From positions 8,269-72,268 of the forward strand of contig QNGE01002687.1 in assembly GCA_008508345.1 (NCBI GenBank): a DNA stretch of 64,000 nucleotides, in the 5' to 3' direction. Under the pieces are notes generated by a model that searched no databases, was not told where the DNA came from, and was given only the letters and a program-made list of their open reading frames with translations. This DNA comes from Paragonimus westermani (Eukaryota; Platyhelminthes; Trematoda; Plagiorchiida; Troglotrematidae). Both the position numbers and the translations under genes were made by a program. Positions 41,601-49,985 of the stretch are shown one piece after another (the first letter of the stretch is position 1; each line of letters opens with the position of its first letter).

Positions 41601-44600
41601 CGTGATCAAATGAATCTCATTAAACCACGTACCTTGCTGTCAAAATAAGTAGCAGCCCACTTGACGGTGAATGATTTCCTGTATCTGAATGGTCCACCAT
41701 TTGGCAACACCCATGTATCCACTCCTATTGGCATATTCAACGATACTCTGCTGAAGCGACCTCGCGAAATACCCACAGCTACCATCAACTTCGCTAGCTA
41801 ACTGTTCATCACCTGCCCCTAGTGGTTCCACAGCTGTCTGTGGAATTTACTGTTCCACAGGTTCCTACAATTAACTTGATCAACCTACTTCTACCGTCCA
41901 TCACAATGACCTCGACAACGTCATTTAGATCACTTAGTAGTGTTGAGATTGACCTGAAACCATTTGCAGGTGTCAGTTGTGATGGAGGTAGTGGACGAAC
42001 AGTTTAACAAACACGACCTGGAGACAAGGCTGGAGACTGGAATCTACCCAACATCGAGAAGTTGAAAAACTTGACCAGTGATGCCAAGATGTTTCGAAAA
42101 TTGCACGGATACATTTTCATGATAAAACCTGAGATTCATGAGTGATTTGTATGTATATAAAATACACGTGAAAAATGTTTTAGTTCATTTGTGACCTTTT
42201 TGCTGTCTCATGCGATTTACGTTAACTGTCCACCAATTTGTCTACCATCGCGAACTCACCAGCTTTGTACTGTAGCCGGTCCAAATGAGCGGCCAGACGA
42301 GGTAGTCTAGTCTGAAGCAAGTGTCGAAACACAGCAATATCTACGGACAGAGCTTGCAAATTCTGCGCGAAATACGACTCTGGCAGTACATAATCAATCA
42401 AGTAAACCATGATCTGTGAAGGAAATAAAAGGGCAAAGGAGTCCGTAAACCAAAAGCCTTTCAAAAGAAACATTCAAAATTGATGGATTGAAGGAGTAGT
42501 TTATAAGTTTACAATCTAACTAAACTGACTGTAGAGGTAGTTGCTAGCAGGCTGCTAGAGTTAACTTTTGTAGCCAGATTCAAGTGGAACGGTTTCTCGA
42601 ACACCTTCGAAGACAGGGTTATCCATTATTAAAAACATGATGAATCAGCTACTTGGAGAGCTCGGTGGGAGGGCCATTGCCGCAACACCTGATTCGGAAT
42701 GTCTTCATCGGCTGAGACAGACCTTTTTAATGTTTCGTGAAGTTTTAATCATGGACATACTGTTAGTAATTGGTTTGGTGGTTTATGACTGTGTGACCAT
42801 AAAGCCGTGCTTCCCTGTACACCTGAACCATCAAATGGTGCGCCGATCAATCCCTTAGTTGTAGAGTACCCAGTAACTTAGGTGAGAGACCAACAACGTT
42901 CGATTCACGCTTGATGGCCACAGCAAGACTTGATATCGCCTCTCCTGGGTGTATGAGACAGAAATCAAAATATGACAGCAATTGCCCAATTCTAGACCTA
43001 GAGCTCCTTCCAGCACTTGGTCAAACACTCATATAACCCACTTCCAAATGCTTAAGCCTGATATGTCATTTTCACACCAACAGAAATTAATAATGGGCTG
43101 TTGAATTGATAAACGAATGAATAAAACAACTCATGATAAAATTGGACGCAAACAGGTAAATATTTCACCACGTTAGCTCCATGAAAAGCAGATGAAATCG
43201 CGAAATGTGAAGCGAGTACACAGAGTACAAGTTAGGTTCTTAGCTTTTAACTCATGAAGCATCTTCTATCATGTAGTACACATGGTCATACACGAGCTGA
43301 GTGTTGTCAACCTCTCCCAATCTGTTGGTGGCTACGGTTGGGGCAACGGAGCTGGAATCAACAACTTTGCCGTATCGCTTCTACCATGTAAGGTCACATA
43401 TTGTCGAATAAAACAACAGACACAGTACTCGCTACGTCTGCCTTTGGTATGTTTGTTCATTCGAATGCTAGGAGTGGAGATAAACCCAACTTTAAAAAAA
43501 GAATCCGCAATAAAAGTTCGCTTAACTCATATCACTCAAAAAGTTCAATAAGATGTTTAACTGAACGTTTTTTCTAGTCTTCAATTAGTGATAATGAAAT
43601 TCATGACTATAAATGAAGGGAGCAGTATTTTGTTGGTAATTTTAGATGCAATCTCAAGGTTCGTGGTTGTAGAATACTGTCTTTGCCTTCCTTGCCGTCT
43701 TGTCATGTGCATCGTAATTTGTGTTTCGTAAGCAATAATTTGGAGGTTGAAATAAGTGGTTATGGCATTCGATCGGATTGTTTGAACTCACCAACACAAC
43801 ATGAACAATAGGCCCATGCAGGTTATTCATCCGAAGTATATTCACAAAGAGTAGTTACCTCGATCGTAACGGAAGGAAAGCCCGTTTAAGTCTAGTTATT
43901 GAAAACGTTGAAACAAATGTAAAACCGGTGATGTATGAGTGGGCTTTTTAAGGCCCAGCTCTCTCGAGTTCGTGATATGACAAAAAATTACGAACAAAAG
44001 AATCGGGCGATCTAGTTATATCGATGAACTCACCTTGAAGGCTTCTTTTTCGTCTCTATTGGTGACATCCAGAATGGTTGCAGCGATCACATTGAACCCT
44101 TGACAATAGCCTACTCGCTTATTCCAGCGAGCGTAGGCTAACAAGACCTGTTGTAACGCCGCCTTATCTTGCTCCGAACCAAACTGTTCACACCCCGTTC
44201 GATGTAAGTCCTTTACAATCTGACAGCCCAAACTTTCATCTCCGGCATGCGCACCTTCTGCGAACGCCAGGCTGACCACATATGTCCAGTCCACATGTTG
44301 CTTAGTCAGCTGACGGTCGGCAAGAGCCGACCAAACTCGGCGTCGCACAAAGTTTGGCAGACCATCACCCAGACGGGCCATTAGGCGTACTGCCTCATGC
44401 CATTCATGAAATGCTTCGTCACCCGCCCTGGGTTCCATGCCAAATTTAAGACGCGTGTCCGGAACTACATGTAGACAACAATTCTAATCAGTCATATACC
44501 ACCAAAAACAAAAACGATATTAAATATTTCCTCATTTGGGTTTAGAAAAATGGGTTGAAAGAAAACACGAATAGAGGCGGCCGGGTCTGCATTGTAGCTC

Positions 44601-47600
44601 AGTGGTTAGGTGTATGACATAAGTTTGGTATATAGATTGCGAATGATGCGAAAGTGCGTAATAGCAAAAAAGCTGGTCTCAAACGCAATGAAACATAAGT
44701 AGATGTCATGAGTTTTCAAACTCAAATTGTGCTTACTGTTATTCGTCAAAATACGTCTCCTTGTTAGAAGGCATACATATATCCGATTATCAGGTCGATG
44801 GAGAAAAAGAGAATTATTTCAACGGATGGTACTGTTTGCCGAGGTCATGTACTGCTCACTTTTACAAGATGGACACGGTCTACCTCATGTGTAACTAACA
44901 TTAGCTACGGCCACAGTGAATGAAATGAGGGAAACTGGAGAACATTCTTCACGCCCACCCATGAAAACGGAGGTTTAAAGCCGTCTTTCGGAGCTTTCTC
45001 ATAGCCCGCATCCTAACCACGGCTACTTTGTTGACTGAACCCATCAAAATAGACAAAGATTTATTTTTTTAATTGAGGTCAAACGAAAAATGACATCGCG
45101 AGAAATTGTCTAAAATTTGCTGATATCAGTGCTCTTCCGAATCAAAAAAAGACCTGCAAATCCACTGTTCAGCCCGCATTTGAAAAAGTTATGGATGCAC
45201 TGTAGCGACTACCTGAGAGAAAGAGGGCGGGCTGAATCACCAGCCTGTTTCGCTGGCAATCCAGAGAGCAACTTAATAATTTAGTTGGGTTCAGTCTTAT
45301 TAGCAAAAAATTTAATGCAATGATAGTCCTTCCAGTTTTACATATCAAGATGATTCTGTTTTCAAAGATGGAACCTTTCAACTGAAGGGAAAATTGTTCG
45401 TGTGCGTAGTCAAAAGAAGTAAAATCAACAGACAAAAAATTACCCAATTCTAAAGGCATGTTAGACTCGTTGTGTTTTTTTAGTGGTATAATGCCTTACC
45501 TAAGATGTCCACGAAACTGCAATCGCAACAGACAAATTGTGGGGTTTATCATTAGAACTCCATGCTCAACTACTTACCTCTAGATTAAAGATAACAAGGG
45601 CAATTAAGAAACCATTTATCAGCAGATTAAACTTTTAGACGACGCTGTTGTACGAGGTAACCAGTTGAAAGCAAGAGCCCAAAAATGGAAAACTGAAGAT
45701 TTACAGAGAAGTGTTATCTGTCAGATTCTTCTATCAATCCCGCCGGGAGGATTCGAGTCATTCTAAAAAGGGCTCAACTAATAAAACAAGTTCCACTATC
45801 GAGTTAATTATACATGAAGCATCAACTGCAGCAAACATCTTAAATGCCATGAGGTAAGTTACTATGTGAAACAAGCAATTCCTTCATCTGATGCGTATAT
45901 GGTGACCTTACTTGAGTCCTGCACATCAACACAAGCATCACTAAGGCTCCATATACTCTGATGCTAGTTAGTCAACTGACAGCAAGACTTCACTGCTACT
46001 TTGATACTTCCAGAGCCAGTAGAAATAGCACAACAAATAGACGTAGCCACCGTTGTAACCCACGGCGCGGTCCACTATCGAAAAGCTAGAGCTGCCGAGT
46101 ACGTCCTCAAGCTTTGGACCAGTGGATAAAAGTTGGTGGTGATCAAATGTACGAGAATGGGAGCCATACAATGGTAAGCAATCGCCAACGATAAGTAATT
46201 TTACAAATGTGACGTGACGGATTCGCAACTGGTAATCAGTAGTCCCATGAAACGGTATCACACGAGTCCTCGGGTTGCTTGACGTTTGATACTTGTCATT
46301 TTGAATGACTTGGAGTGTTAATCTGTGACACACGGATGTCGGGGATAATCTGACTCGAATGACACATGAAATGACCAAGTGATTACCAAAAATCGTTATG
46401 GCCTTTTTTTTATCACAGCTTGTCTTGTGGGTCATGTGGCACGACAACAGTCTTCGTTGACTCAAAGAACCTCCTTTCTGACAAGTGATAGAATCTAAAG
46501 TCTTATGCTGACCGACAACAACGACAATACGTTTATTGTTTTGTATGTTCGATTGTCCGTCGACGTACCACAAAAGAGGAGTTAACTACGATACTCAGTT
46601 ACGGTTGTTTTCAATTTTCAGGCGTTTGTTACCTGGCCAATGAATATATCGCACCTATGCTTGGTATTGTCTAACTGACCAACCCCATGGTAAACCATAG
46701 TGGTAATTCTAGAACGTATGTTGAACAACATATTGCATTCGTCAGAAACTGACCTGCAATTTGTAGGGTTGACCTAACAGGGCAACTAAGGCGCCTTCTA
46801 GAAATGACCGAGTATTACAAGCCAGCCATTGCGTCTAAACGTCCGATCGTGCTCCATTGTGAGGCCATTAATATGGCGACCGTTGCAAGCATGCGGTCTA
46901 CTAATGAACTCTGGATGTGGGGGAAACCCCAGTCTACCGTTTCTTTTCCACACAGACTACCCTAAAAGTATGGATGAATGTGAAAGCCACAGCCCAAAGT
47001 ACCTATCTATTGTGACAATCTCAGCGTTGTATGGAAAAAAATGACGAAGAGTTAGCAGTCTTTAATTAATAGCTGTACTAACGTTTATTTCAGAACCAGA
47101 AAAAAGTTCGCTTTTGTGCCCACTACTTTCATCAGTGTTGAAAAATCACCACTTTCAAACAGAAAACAGCACTGAAGATGATAGGCAATCCCAAATATGT
47201 TGAGTTTCCATCGGTCATTTTATAGACAAGTGGCTCTGCTCGTTGTTTGCTCGTTTTAGCGCGTGGCATCTTCAAACAATCTGCTTTGCTGAGGTGTTTA
47301 ATAGAATAAAACAGACGCCACATCTGGGTGCCATTTCGATTAATCACTTCGCTGATCTACCGTTTTGTTCGAGTGACTGAAGTTGCTCAGCCTCCCGCGA
47401 AGGATCTATTGACTTTGTACAGAAGTGTACGTCCAACCCGATGCAAAAAGTTGCCATACAACATGCTTCAACAAGCTACCGTTTAAAAATAAGTTTATGC
47501 TCTCCAGGAGAAAAAGGCCGGAACAGGAAAAAATTATAGTTTCAACATACGACGTTAACCATGCTACTGGTCACCATCAAAACTGTAAGCGTCTCATGAT

Positions 47601-48909
47601 GACAGGTGTTTCATTGAGCCAATTACAGTGACGTCTAACACCTATCCTGATTAAGCAAACTTGTTAAAACCTACCGCGGTGGACCCGCACAGTCAAAATG
47701 TGATATAAAACAACCGGGGATTTCACAATAAGAAAGAGCCGGAAATTCAACACTGATGAATACTGATGGTGTTTGAAAAATACATCCCTTAATTTGAGTA
47801 AACGGTTTTTAAAACCCTGCATAGCTCAGCTTTGCTGAAACCGAAAAGTTCGTGAAAATTGTCCGGAAATTCCTACTGAAACAAAAGTACTCCAACATAA
47901 AGATTGTTGGATCCCTTCAACTCCCATGATAAAAGAGATAACCGTTATTGCTACAACCCAACACAAACTTCTGGATCTGATCATGTCACATAATGATCAA
48001 CCAACTTCCAGCTAATAGGGATTCCACGTAACGCATCATTCTAACAATAAATTTGTTGGTTTTGTGTCTTGTATCGTTATATATTTTACTGAAGCTACTG
48101 TAATAGCAGTGGGTTACGGAAAAGATTATATGAAACAACTTCTCAACCCGCTGTTAACTTTCAGATCGACCAAATAAAGTACAAGCATGTGGGTGTGAGT
48201 TTCATACACAATATGTGACAAGATTCGTACAGACTCCACGAAAAACAAATGATTTGGGAAAACAGGTTGATCACTTATGTACAGGGATTGACAGGGTTTG
48301 TTTGGCCGATTGTGAGTAGTGACACTTTCAATAATTAAGGTCAACTTCCGAAAGACGTGTCTACTCCGGTGATCTCTAGTAGGCGAAAAATGACCAACGA
48401 TGAGAGCATTGGAAAAGGAAATAACGACTCAATCCCCCGATGTAAATACTGAAAACTCAACAGGTCAAAGTACCCTGCTAATTTATGTAAACAATACAAA
48501 TCCAGCGAGACGTAGTTTAGTGCACCGTTGAAAACATTTACTAAGGTATAGCACAACACAGCTGGTCCGTGTTGTGGCCGATGAGTAAAAGCGCAGGTTG
48601 ATTGGCCAAAAACCGGTAGAATTTATCGGATACGGAACAGTACACAAGTACGGTCAATAGGAAGCTGAAACACAACTCTCAGTCGAAGATAACTGTAAAG
48701 TACTCACCAACATTCGATTGTACAATGCGCCTAGTTCCAAGGCCAGGCGTGAGCGACGGTTTGAGATGGGTCGCCCGCTTTGTACCGTGTTTCACATGAT
48801 CGACTGCCTGTTGCTGACAGGCTTGCAGTTCGAGTTGTGAGTGTCGATAAATGCCTGGACCTCTACGGCTGCGGGAGTCTGGCTCACTCGTTTCTGCGTC
48901 CACATACAT
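23195..48909 (-). CDS. TBC1D30: TBC1D30-like Rab GTPase-activating protein, spliced gene (about 10 exons)
   Basis: This is a spliced host gene read from high to low coordinates. Proposed coding exons are 48708-48909, 44034-44464, 42260-42413, 38483-38723, 34857-35201, 32988-33010, 29614-30059, 26603-26854, 25679-26134 and 23195-23665. All introns are GT...AG and the phases chain as 1,0,1,2,2,1,0,0,0. The product matches the animal TBC1D30 family across the whole TBC domain, including the arginine-finger motif IVKDLHR and the glutamine-finger motif GYCQG, so it should stimulate GTP hydrolysis by a Rab. The vertebrate protein is known as a Rab8-directed GAP linked to cilium formation; extending that to this species is inference. 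A conserved block after the domain (MTASLTELKSQY) matches the family's coiled coil. The N-terminal coiled coil of the vertebrate protein was not found, so 5' exons may be missing. Introns run from about 0.5 to 4.2 kb and carry retroelements. Confidence 0.85.
23666..25678 (-). other. intron of TBC1D30-like gene
   Basis: No recognised element. A small unseen exon is possible here if the better acceptor at 23696 is used. Confidence 0.5.
25679..26134 (-). CDS. TBC1D30: TBC1D30-like exon: C-terminal region
   Basis: The acceptor is TTATAATTGTTTAG and the donor ACTTTAATG|GTACGTCG, giving 456 nt in phase 0 at both ends, in register with the preceding exon. The peptide (KFSKSVELAAINTIG ... NAARKPKLWELAERA) is acidic, Ser-rich and unlike any domain I know. 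An open frame on the opposite strand over 25644-26138 is taken as a shadow because only the minus frame fits the splice chain. Confidence 0.8.
26603..26854 (-). CDS. TBC1D30: TBC1D30-like exon: conserved coiled-coil block
   Basis: The acceptor is TTTGTTTACCTAAAG and the donor AAGTCAATG|GTAAGCAG, giving 252 nt in phase 0 at both ends. The peptide begins LEPGAVGG and carries MTASLTELKSQYRRQLAQQ. This aligns with the vertebrate TBC1D30 stretch containing LSPGAIN and MTTDINALKRQYSRIKKKQ, the main conserved island outside the TBC domain. It ties the C-terminal exons to the same gene. Confidence 0.87.
26855..29613 (-). other. intron of TBC1D30-like gene
   Basis: AT-rich, only short frames, no recognised repeat. 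Confidence 0.65.
29614..30059 (-). CDS. TBC1D30: TBC1D30-like exon: divergent linker after TBC domain
   Basis: The acceptor is TACTGCAAATCTTGCAG and the donor AATCAG|GTTGGTTA, giving 446 nt (phase 1 in, phase 0 out). The product is a polar, Ser/Pro/Lys-rich linker (SERKSPTAVK ... KRRSHSVSPRYTTVESDVNQ) with no domain I recognise; it is probably disordered. It sits where vertebrate TBC1D30 has an acidic linker. Support comes from the long open frame, splice sites and phase rather than from similarity. A weaker donor four bases downstream (GTTG|GTTAGC) cannot be excluded. Confidence 0.75.
30060..32987 (-). other. intron of TBC1D30-like gene
   Basis: Holds the 11-bp tandem repeat at 30.45 kb. 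A plus frame at 32034-32282 shows no similarity I recognise. Confidence 0.6.
30454..30496. repeat. 11-bp tandem repeat, four units
   Basis: Unit CAGATCATAAT occurs four times, the third one base short. It lies in an intron of the TBC1D30-like gene. Confidence 0.9.
32988..33010 (-). CDS. TBC1D30: TBC1D30-like gene, 23-nt micro-exon
   Basis: The exons at 34857-35201 and 29614-30059 cannot be joined directly: the first leaves phase 2 and the second needs phase 1. Between them lies a 23-nt segment with a very good acceptor (pyrimidine-rich, ending GACTCCGCAG) and a consensus donor (AAAAAA|GTAAGTG). It takes phase 2 in and gives phase 1 out, exactly repairing the frame, and adds GKNQHTEKS to the protein. 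The splice sites are seen in the sequence; its use in mRNA is inferred. Confidence 0.6.
33011..34856 (-). other. intron of TBC1D30-like gene
   Basis: Contains the tRNA-like sequence at 33.33-33.41 kb, otherwise nothing recognised. Confidence 0.6.
33331..33405 (-). repeat. tRNA-like sequence (tRNA relic or SINE head)
   Basis: On the minus strand TAGCTCAGCTCC resembles an A box and GTTCGAATCC a B box. The T-arm pairs with one mismatch and the acceptor ends pair at about 5 of 7 positions. Only about 14 nt separate the D and T arms, too few for an anticodon arm plus variable loop, so it is not an intact tRNA gene. Confidence 0.4.
34857..35201 (-). CDS. TBC1D30: TBC1D30-like exon: end of TBC domain
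   Basis: The acceptor is TTTTTTGTTACAG and the donor AAGGCTGG|GTAAGTAA, giving 345 nt (phase 2 in and out). The peptide reads SADQFYGTMSELLTEF and then YQLAPFPYPNLKELREKF, which matches the ADEFYSTMGRLTQEM and APFPFPQLAELREKY blocks that close the domain in TBC1D30. The following 45 residues are basic and serine-rich and specific to this sequence. Confidence 0.92.
35720..36912 (+). mobile_element. RTE-like LINE, 5'-truncated, interrupted by assembly gap
   Basis: The frame from about 35725 to 36293 is open and well preserved: SSWGHSITVPIFKKG, NHRGISLT, EEQTGFRPGREC, FLDYKGAFDSMDR (first catalytic Asp block), ERRGVPTKYVNILSALY, SGVRQSCLLSPFLFNFVIDE. The active-site YADD region falls in the N run. 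After the gap a frame gives NRAQWRECCRCL, the end of the RTE protein, then a 3' UTR that finishes in a GAT-type trinucleotide run at about 36895-36912, a usual RTE tail. The 5' end is missing, as expected for target-primed insertion. The element lies antisense within an intron of the TBC1D30-like gene. Confidence 0.85.
36294..36567. other. assembly gap (run of N)
   Basis: 274 undetermined bases inside the RTE reverse transcriptase, covering its expected YADD motif. Reading frames across it are not meaningful. Confidence 0.99.
37405..37470 (+). repeat. SINE-like dispersed repeat, fragment (copy 2)
   Basis: CGGAAAGGACCGACTGGAAA, continuing GTCTATATGGATGC, matches the body core of the copy at 57.6 kb. 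The tRNA-like head was not recognised here. Confidence 0.45.
38483..38723 (-). CDS. TBC1D30: TBC1D30-like exon: C-terminal half of TBC domain
   Basis: The acceptor is TTTTGTTTTGCAG and the donor TTAGCAAG|GTGAGTTC, giving 241 nt (phase 1 in, phase 2 out). The peptide contains YEPPLMNLYAIQWFLTLFTACL and RIWDSILLEGSEVVLR, matching the YEPPLTN...QWFLTLFATCLP and KIWDSVFFEGSEIILR segments of the family. A short insert before YEPPL (EINERLGRPAIDASEF) has no equivalent of the same sequence in the vertebrate protein and is probably a lineage-specific loop. Confidence 0.93.
40339..40387. repeat. (ATGT)n microsatellite
   Basis: About 12 tandem tetranucleotide units, nearly perfect. Small open frames across it are products of the repeat. 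Confidence 0.95.
40634..40830 (-). repeat. SINE-like dispersed repeat, copy 3
   Basis: On the minus strand: a head containing GGTGGTGAACACGG, then CTCATGAAAGCG and GGTTTTGAACCCGAC (B-box-like), followed by the core GATGGCTGGGAAAGTCTATC. Order and spacing match copies 1 and 4. Confidence 0.55.
42260..42413 (-). CDS. TBC1D30: TBC1D30-like exon: middle of TBC domain
   Basis: The acceptor is TTTATTTCCTTCACAG and the donor AAAGCTG|GTGAGTTC, giving 154 nt (phase 0 in, phase 1 out). The peptide starts IMVYLIDYVLPESYF and continues QNLQALSVDIAVFRHLL, matching the IMIYLIDKVLPESYF and NLRALSVDMAVFRDLL blocks of animal TBC1D30. It follows the AAG codon of the previous exon in frame. Confidence 0.93.
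42414..44033 (-). other. intron of TBC1D30-like gene
   Basis: Short frames only; nothing recognised. Confidence 0.75.
44034..44464 (-). CDS. TBC1D30: TBC1D30-like exon: start of TBC domain with both catalytic fingers
   Basis: The acceptor is TTGTTGTCTACATGTAG and the donor CTTCAAG|GTGAGTTC, giving 431 nt that enter in phase 1 and leave in phase 0. The peptide opens with PDTRLKFGMEP and continues through GLPNFVRRRVW, the TBC motif A region. It then carries IVKDLHRTGC near 44200, where the Arg is the arginine finger, and RWNKRVGYCQGFN near 44100, where the Gln is the second catalytic finger. All these blocks are family hallmarks, and the intact residues predict an active GAP. Pairing of IVKDLHRTGC with RWNK.VGYCQGFN separates this family from other TBC proteins. 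Confidence 0.93.
44465..48707 (-). other. large intron of TBC1D30-like gene
   Basis: A tRNA A-box-like match (TAGCTCAGTGGT at about 44596) suggests a worn SINE head. The 201-codon frame at 45968-46573 is listed separately. Confidence 0.55.
45968..46573 (-). other. orphan open frame of 201 codons inside an intron
   Basis: It lies between the exons at 48708 and 44464 of the TBC1D30-like gene, on the same strand. The product is hydrophobic towards its end (GYVYLLCYFYWLW) and matches nothing I know. No acceptor and donor pair in suitable phase was established. It is probably a repeat-derived or chance frame. Confidence 0.2.
48708..48909 (-). CDS. TBC1D30: TBC1D30-like gene, candidate 5' coding exon
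   Basis: The open frame ends at a strong donor (TTG|GTGAGTAC) after one base of a codon. The exon at 44464 needs exactly that phase; the joined codon is GTT, followed by PDTRLKFG, which aligns with the family's DTKLKF block. The encoded peptide is rich in charged and polar residues (for example YRHSQLELQACQQQ) and shows no clear similarity to vertebrate TBC1D30 upstream of the TBC domain. I used the in-frame ATG at 48907-48909 as the start, but the frame stays open upstream to a TGA, and an AG after CACAT could be an acceptor instead. The exon is supported by phase and donor only. Confidence 0.45.
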
Positions 48910-49721
48910 TTCACGTTTCAAATTTTTTGGGCTATGTGCTCAACGTGTATAGACACTGTTAAGGTTTATGGTTACCTTCACTTTATTTTGAACTGAATTT
49001 GGGTGGATGGCATAACAAAACGCACTCAAACCTGCTGCCAACACAAACGCAGGTAGATCGGACAACCGAGCATAGAATGTCAAAAATGAAACCGTAATCC
49101 AGTTCTACTCTGACACCCACGCTCAGAGGCGAGCAATAGCCTGATTGGCTGGTTCCTAATACGCCAATAGAATCTTCCGTGGATCGATGGATGTAGAAGC
49201 TTCACGTACGCTAATGCTCACCGCGATTTGGTGAGCAAAGCGAATGGCGAAACACTACGACTGAAGGTCATTGCTTGGTGAAAATGAATTTAGAATTATC
49301 CCGGTCACTAAATTTGTATTAATTTAGTCTAGTCTGATATAGTGAGAAAGCTAGAGGTTAAATATATTGCCTACCGACCACCTGACCAACCGCATAAGAT
49401 TGCGAAGGCGCACTATCAATTATTTTGCGTGGGAAACAGTTTAAAGATTAATTTTTCGGCAAAATATTCTGCCTTCTGGAGGTTTAAGAAAATCATCCCT
49501 AGTAGGTCAGAATAGGAATGCCATGTGTTTAGTAAAAGGGAAGTAGCATCGGTCGCGTGGGTTGTACATGACGTGTCAGGTATCAGCACTTGTCCACGAA
49601 ATGAACCTCGTAATGCTTATTTACCAAATTTATCCTGAGCTCCAACTCATGATTTGGATGATTCGCTGTTACCTCGGTAGCTAAGCATTGTCGTGATAAT
49701 GAAAAGTGAAATGGCGCATTC

Positions 49722-49733
49722 TCATCATCATCG

Positions 49734-49783
<50 letters not shown>

Positions 49784-49785
49784 GT
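49722..49785. repeat. (CAT)n microsatellite, tail of RTE copy
   Basis: About 21 trinucleotide units with one variant (CGT) near the left end and another at the right. A plus frame over it would encode a polyhistidine run, which is an artefact of the repeat. Confidence 0.95.
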
Positions 49786-49985
49786 AGACAGCAATACATC
49801 AGTGGTTCACACCAATGCTTAACTGTCACAACCATGAAGGAAAAGCAAACCCTATATAGCAAGAGAGAAGGAAAAAGAAGGGGACGGGAAGGGACCTAAC
49901 TACTGAAAATGACTACGTCCATATTCAAACATTCAGCATCAAGGTGCTCACACCATGCAAACAAACAACCCAGCTGCAAGTGATG
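49722..49985 (-). mobile_element. RTE-like LINE 3' end, second copy with long trinucleotide tail
   Basis: The reverse complement of 49786-49985 matches the 3' UTR at 36693-36895 almost base for base. Shared blocks include TGAATATGGACGTAGTCATT, TTCAGTAGTTAGGTCCCTTC and TTAAGCATTGGTGTGAACCA. The tail here is a longer (ATG)n tract (49722-49785 on the plus strand as CAT repeats). Only the 3' end is present, so this is a heavily 5'-truncated insertion in the opposite orientation. Confidence 0.85.

Larger units (their letters stand above)
38724..42259 (-). other. intron of TBC1D30-like gene
   Basis: Contains the (ATGT)n microsatellite and SINE-like copy 3. A pyrimidine-rich patch around 39.24-39.5 kb shows no identifiable coding content. 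Confidence 0.75.

Noticed and set aside
44594..44680. tRNA gene suggested by TAGCTCAGTGGTTAG
   Set aside because: The expected B box is degenerate and the arms do not fold; at most a worn SINE head.
49693..49899. Polyhistidine protein
   Set aside because: It arises from reading the (CAT)n tail of an RTE copy in one frame.
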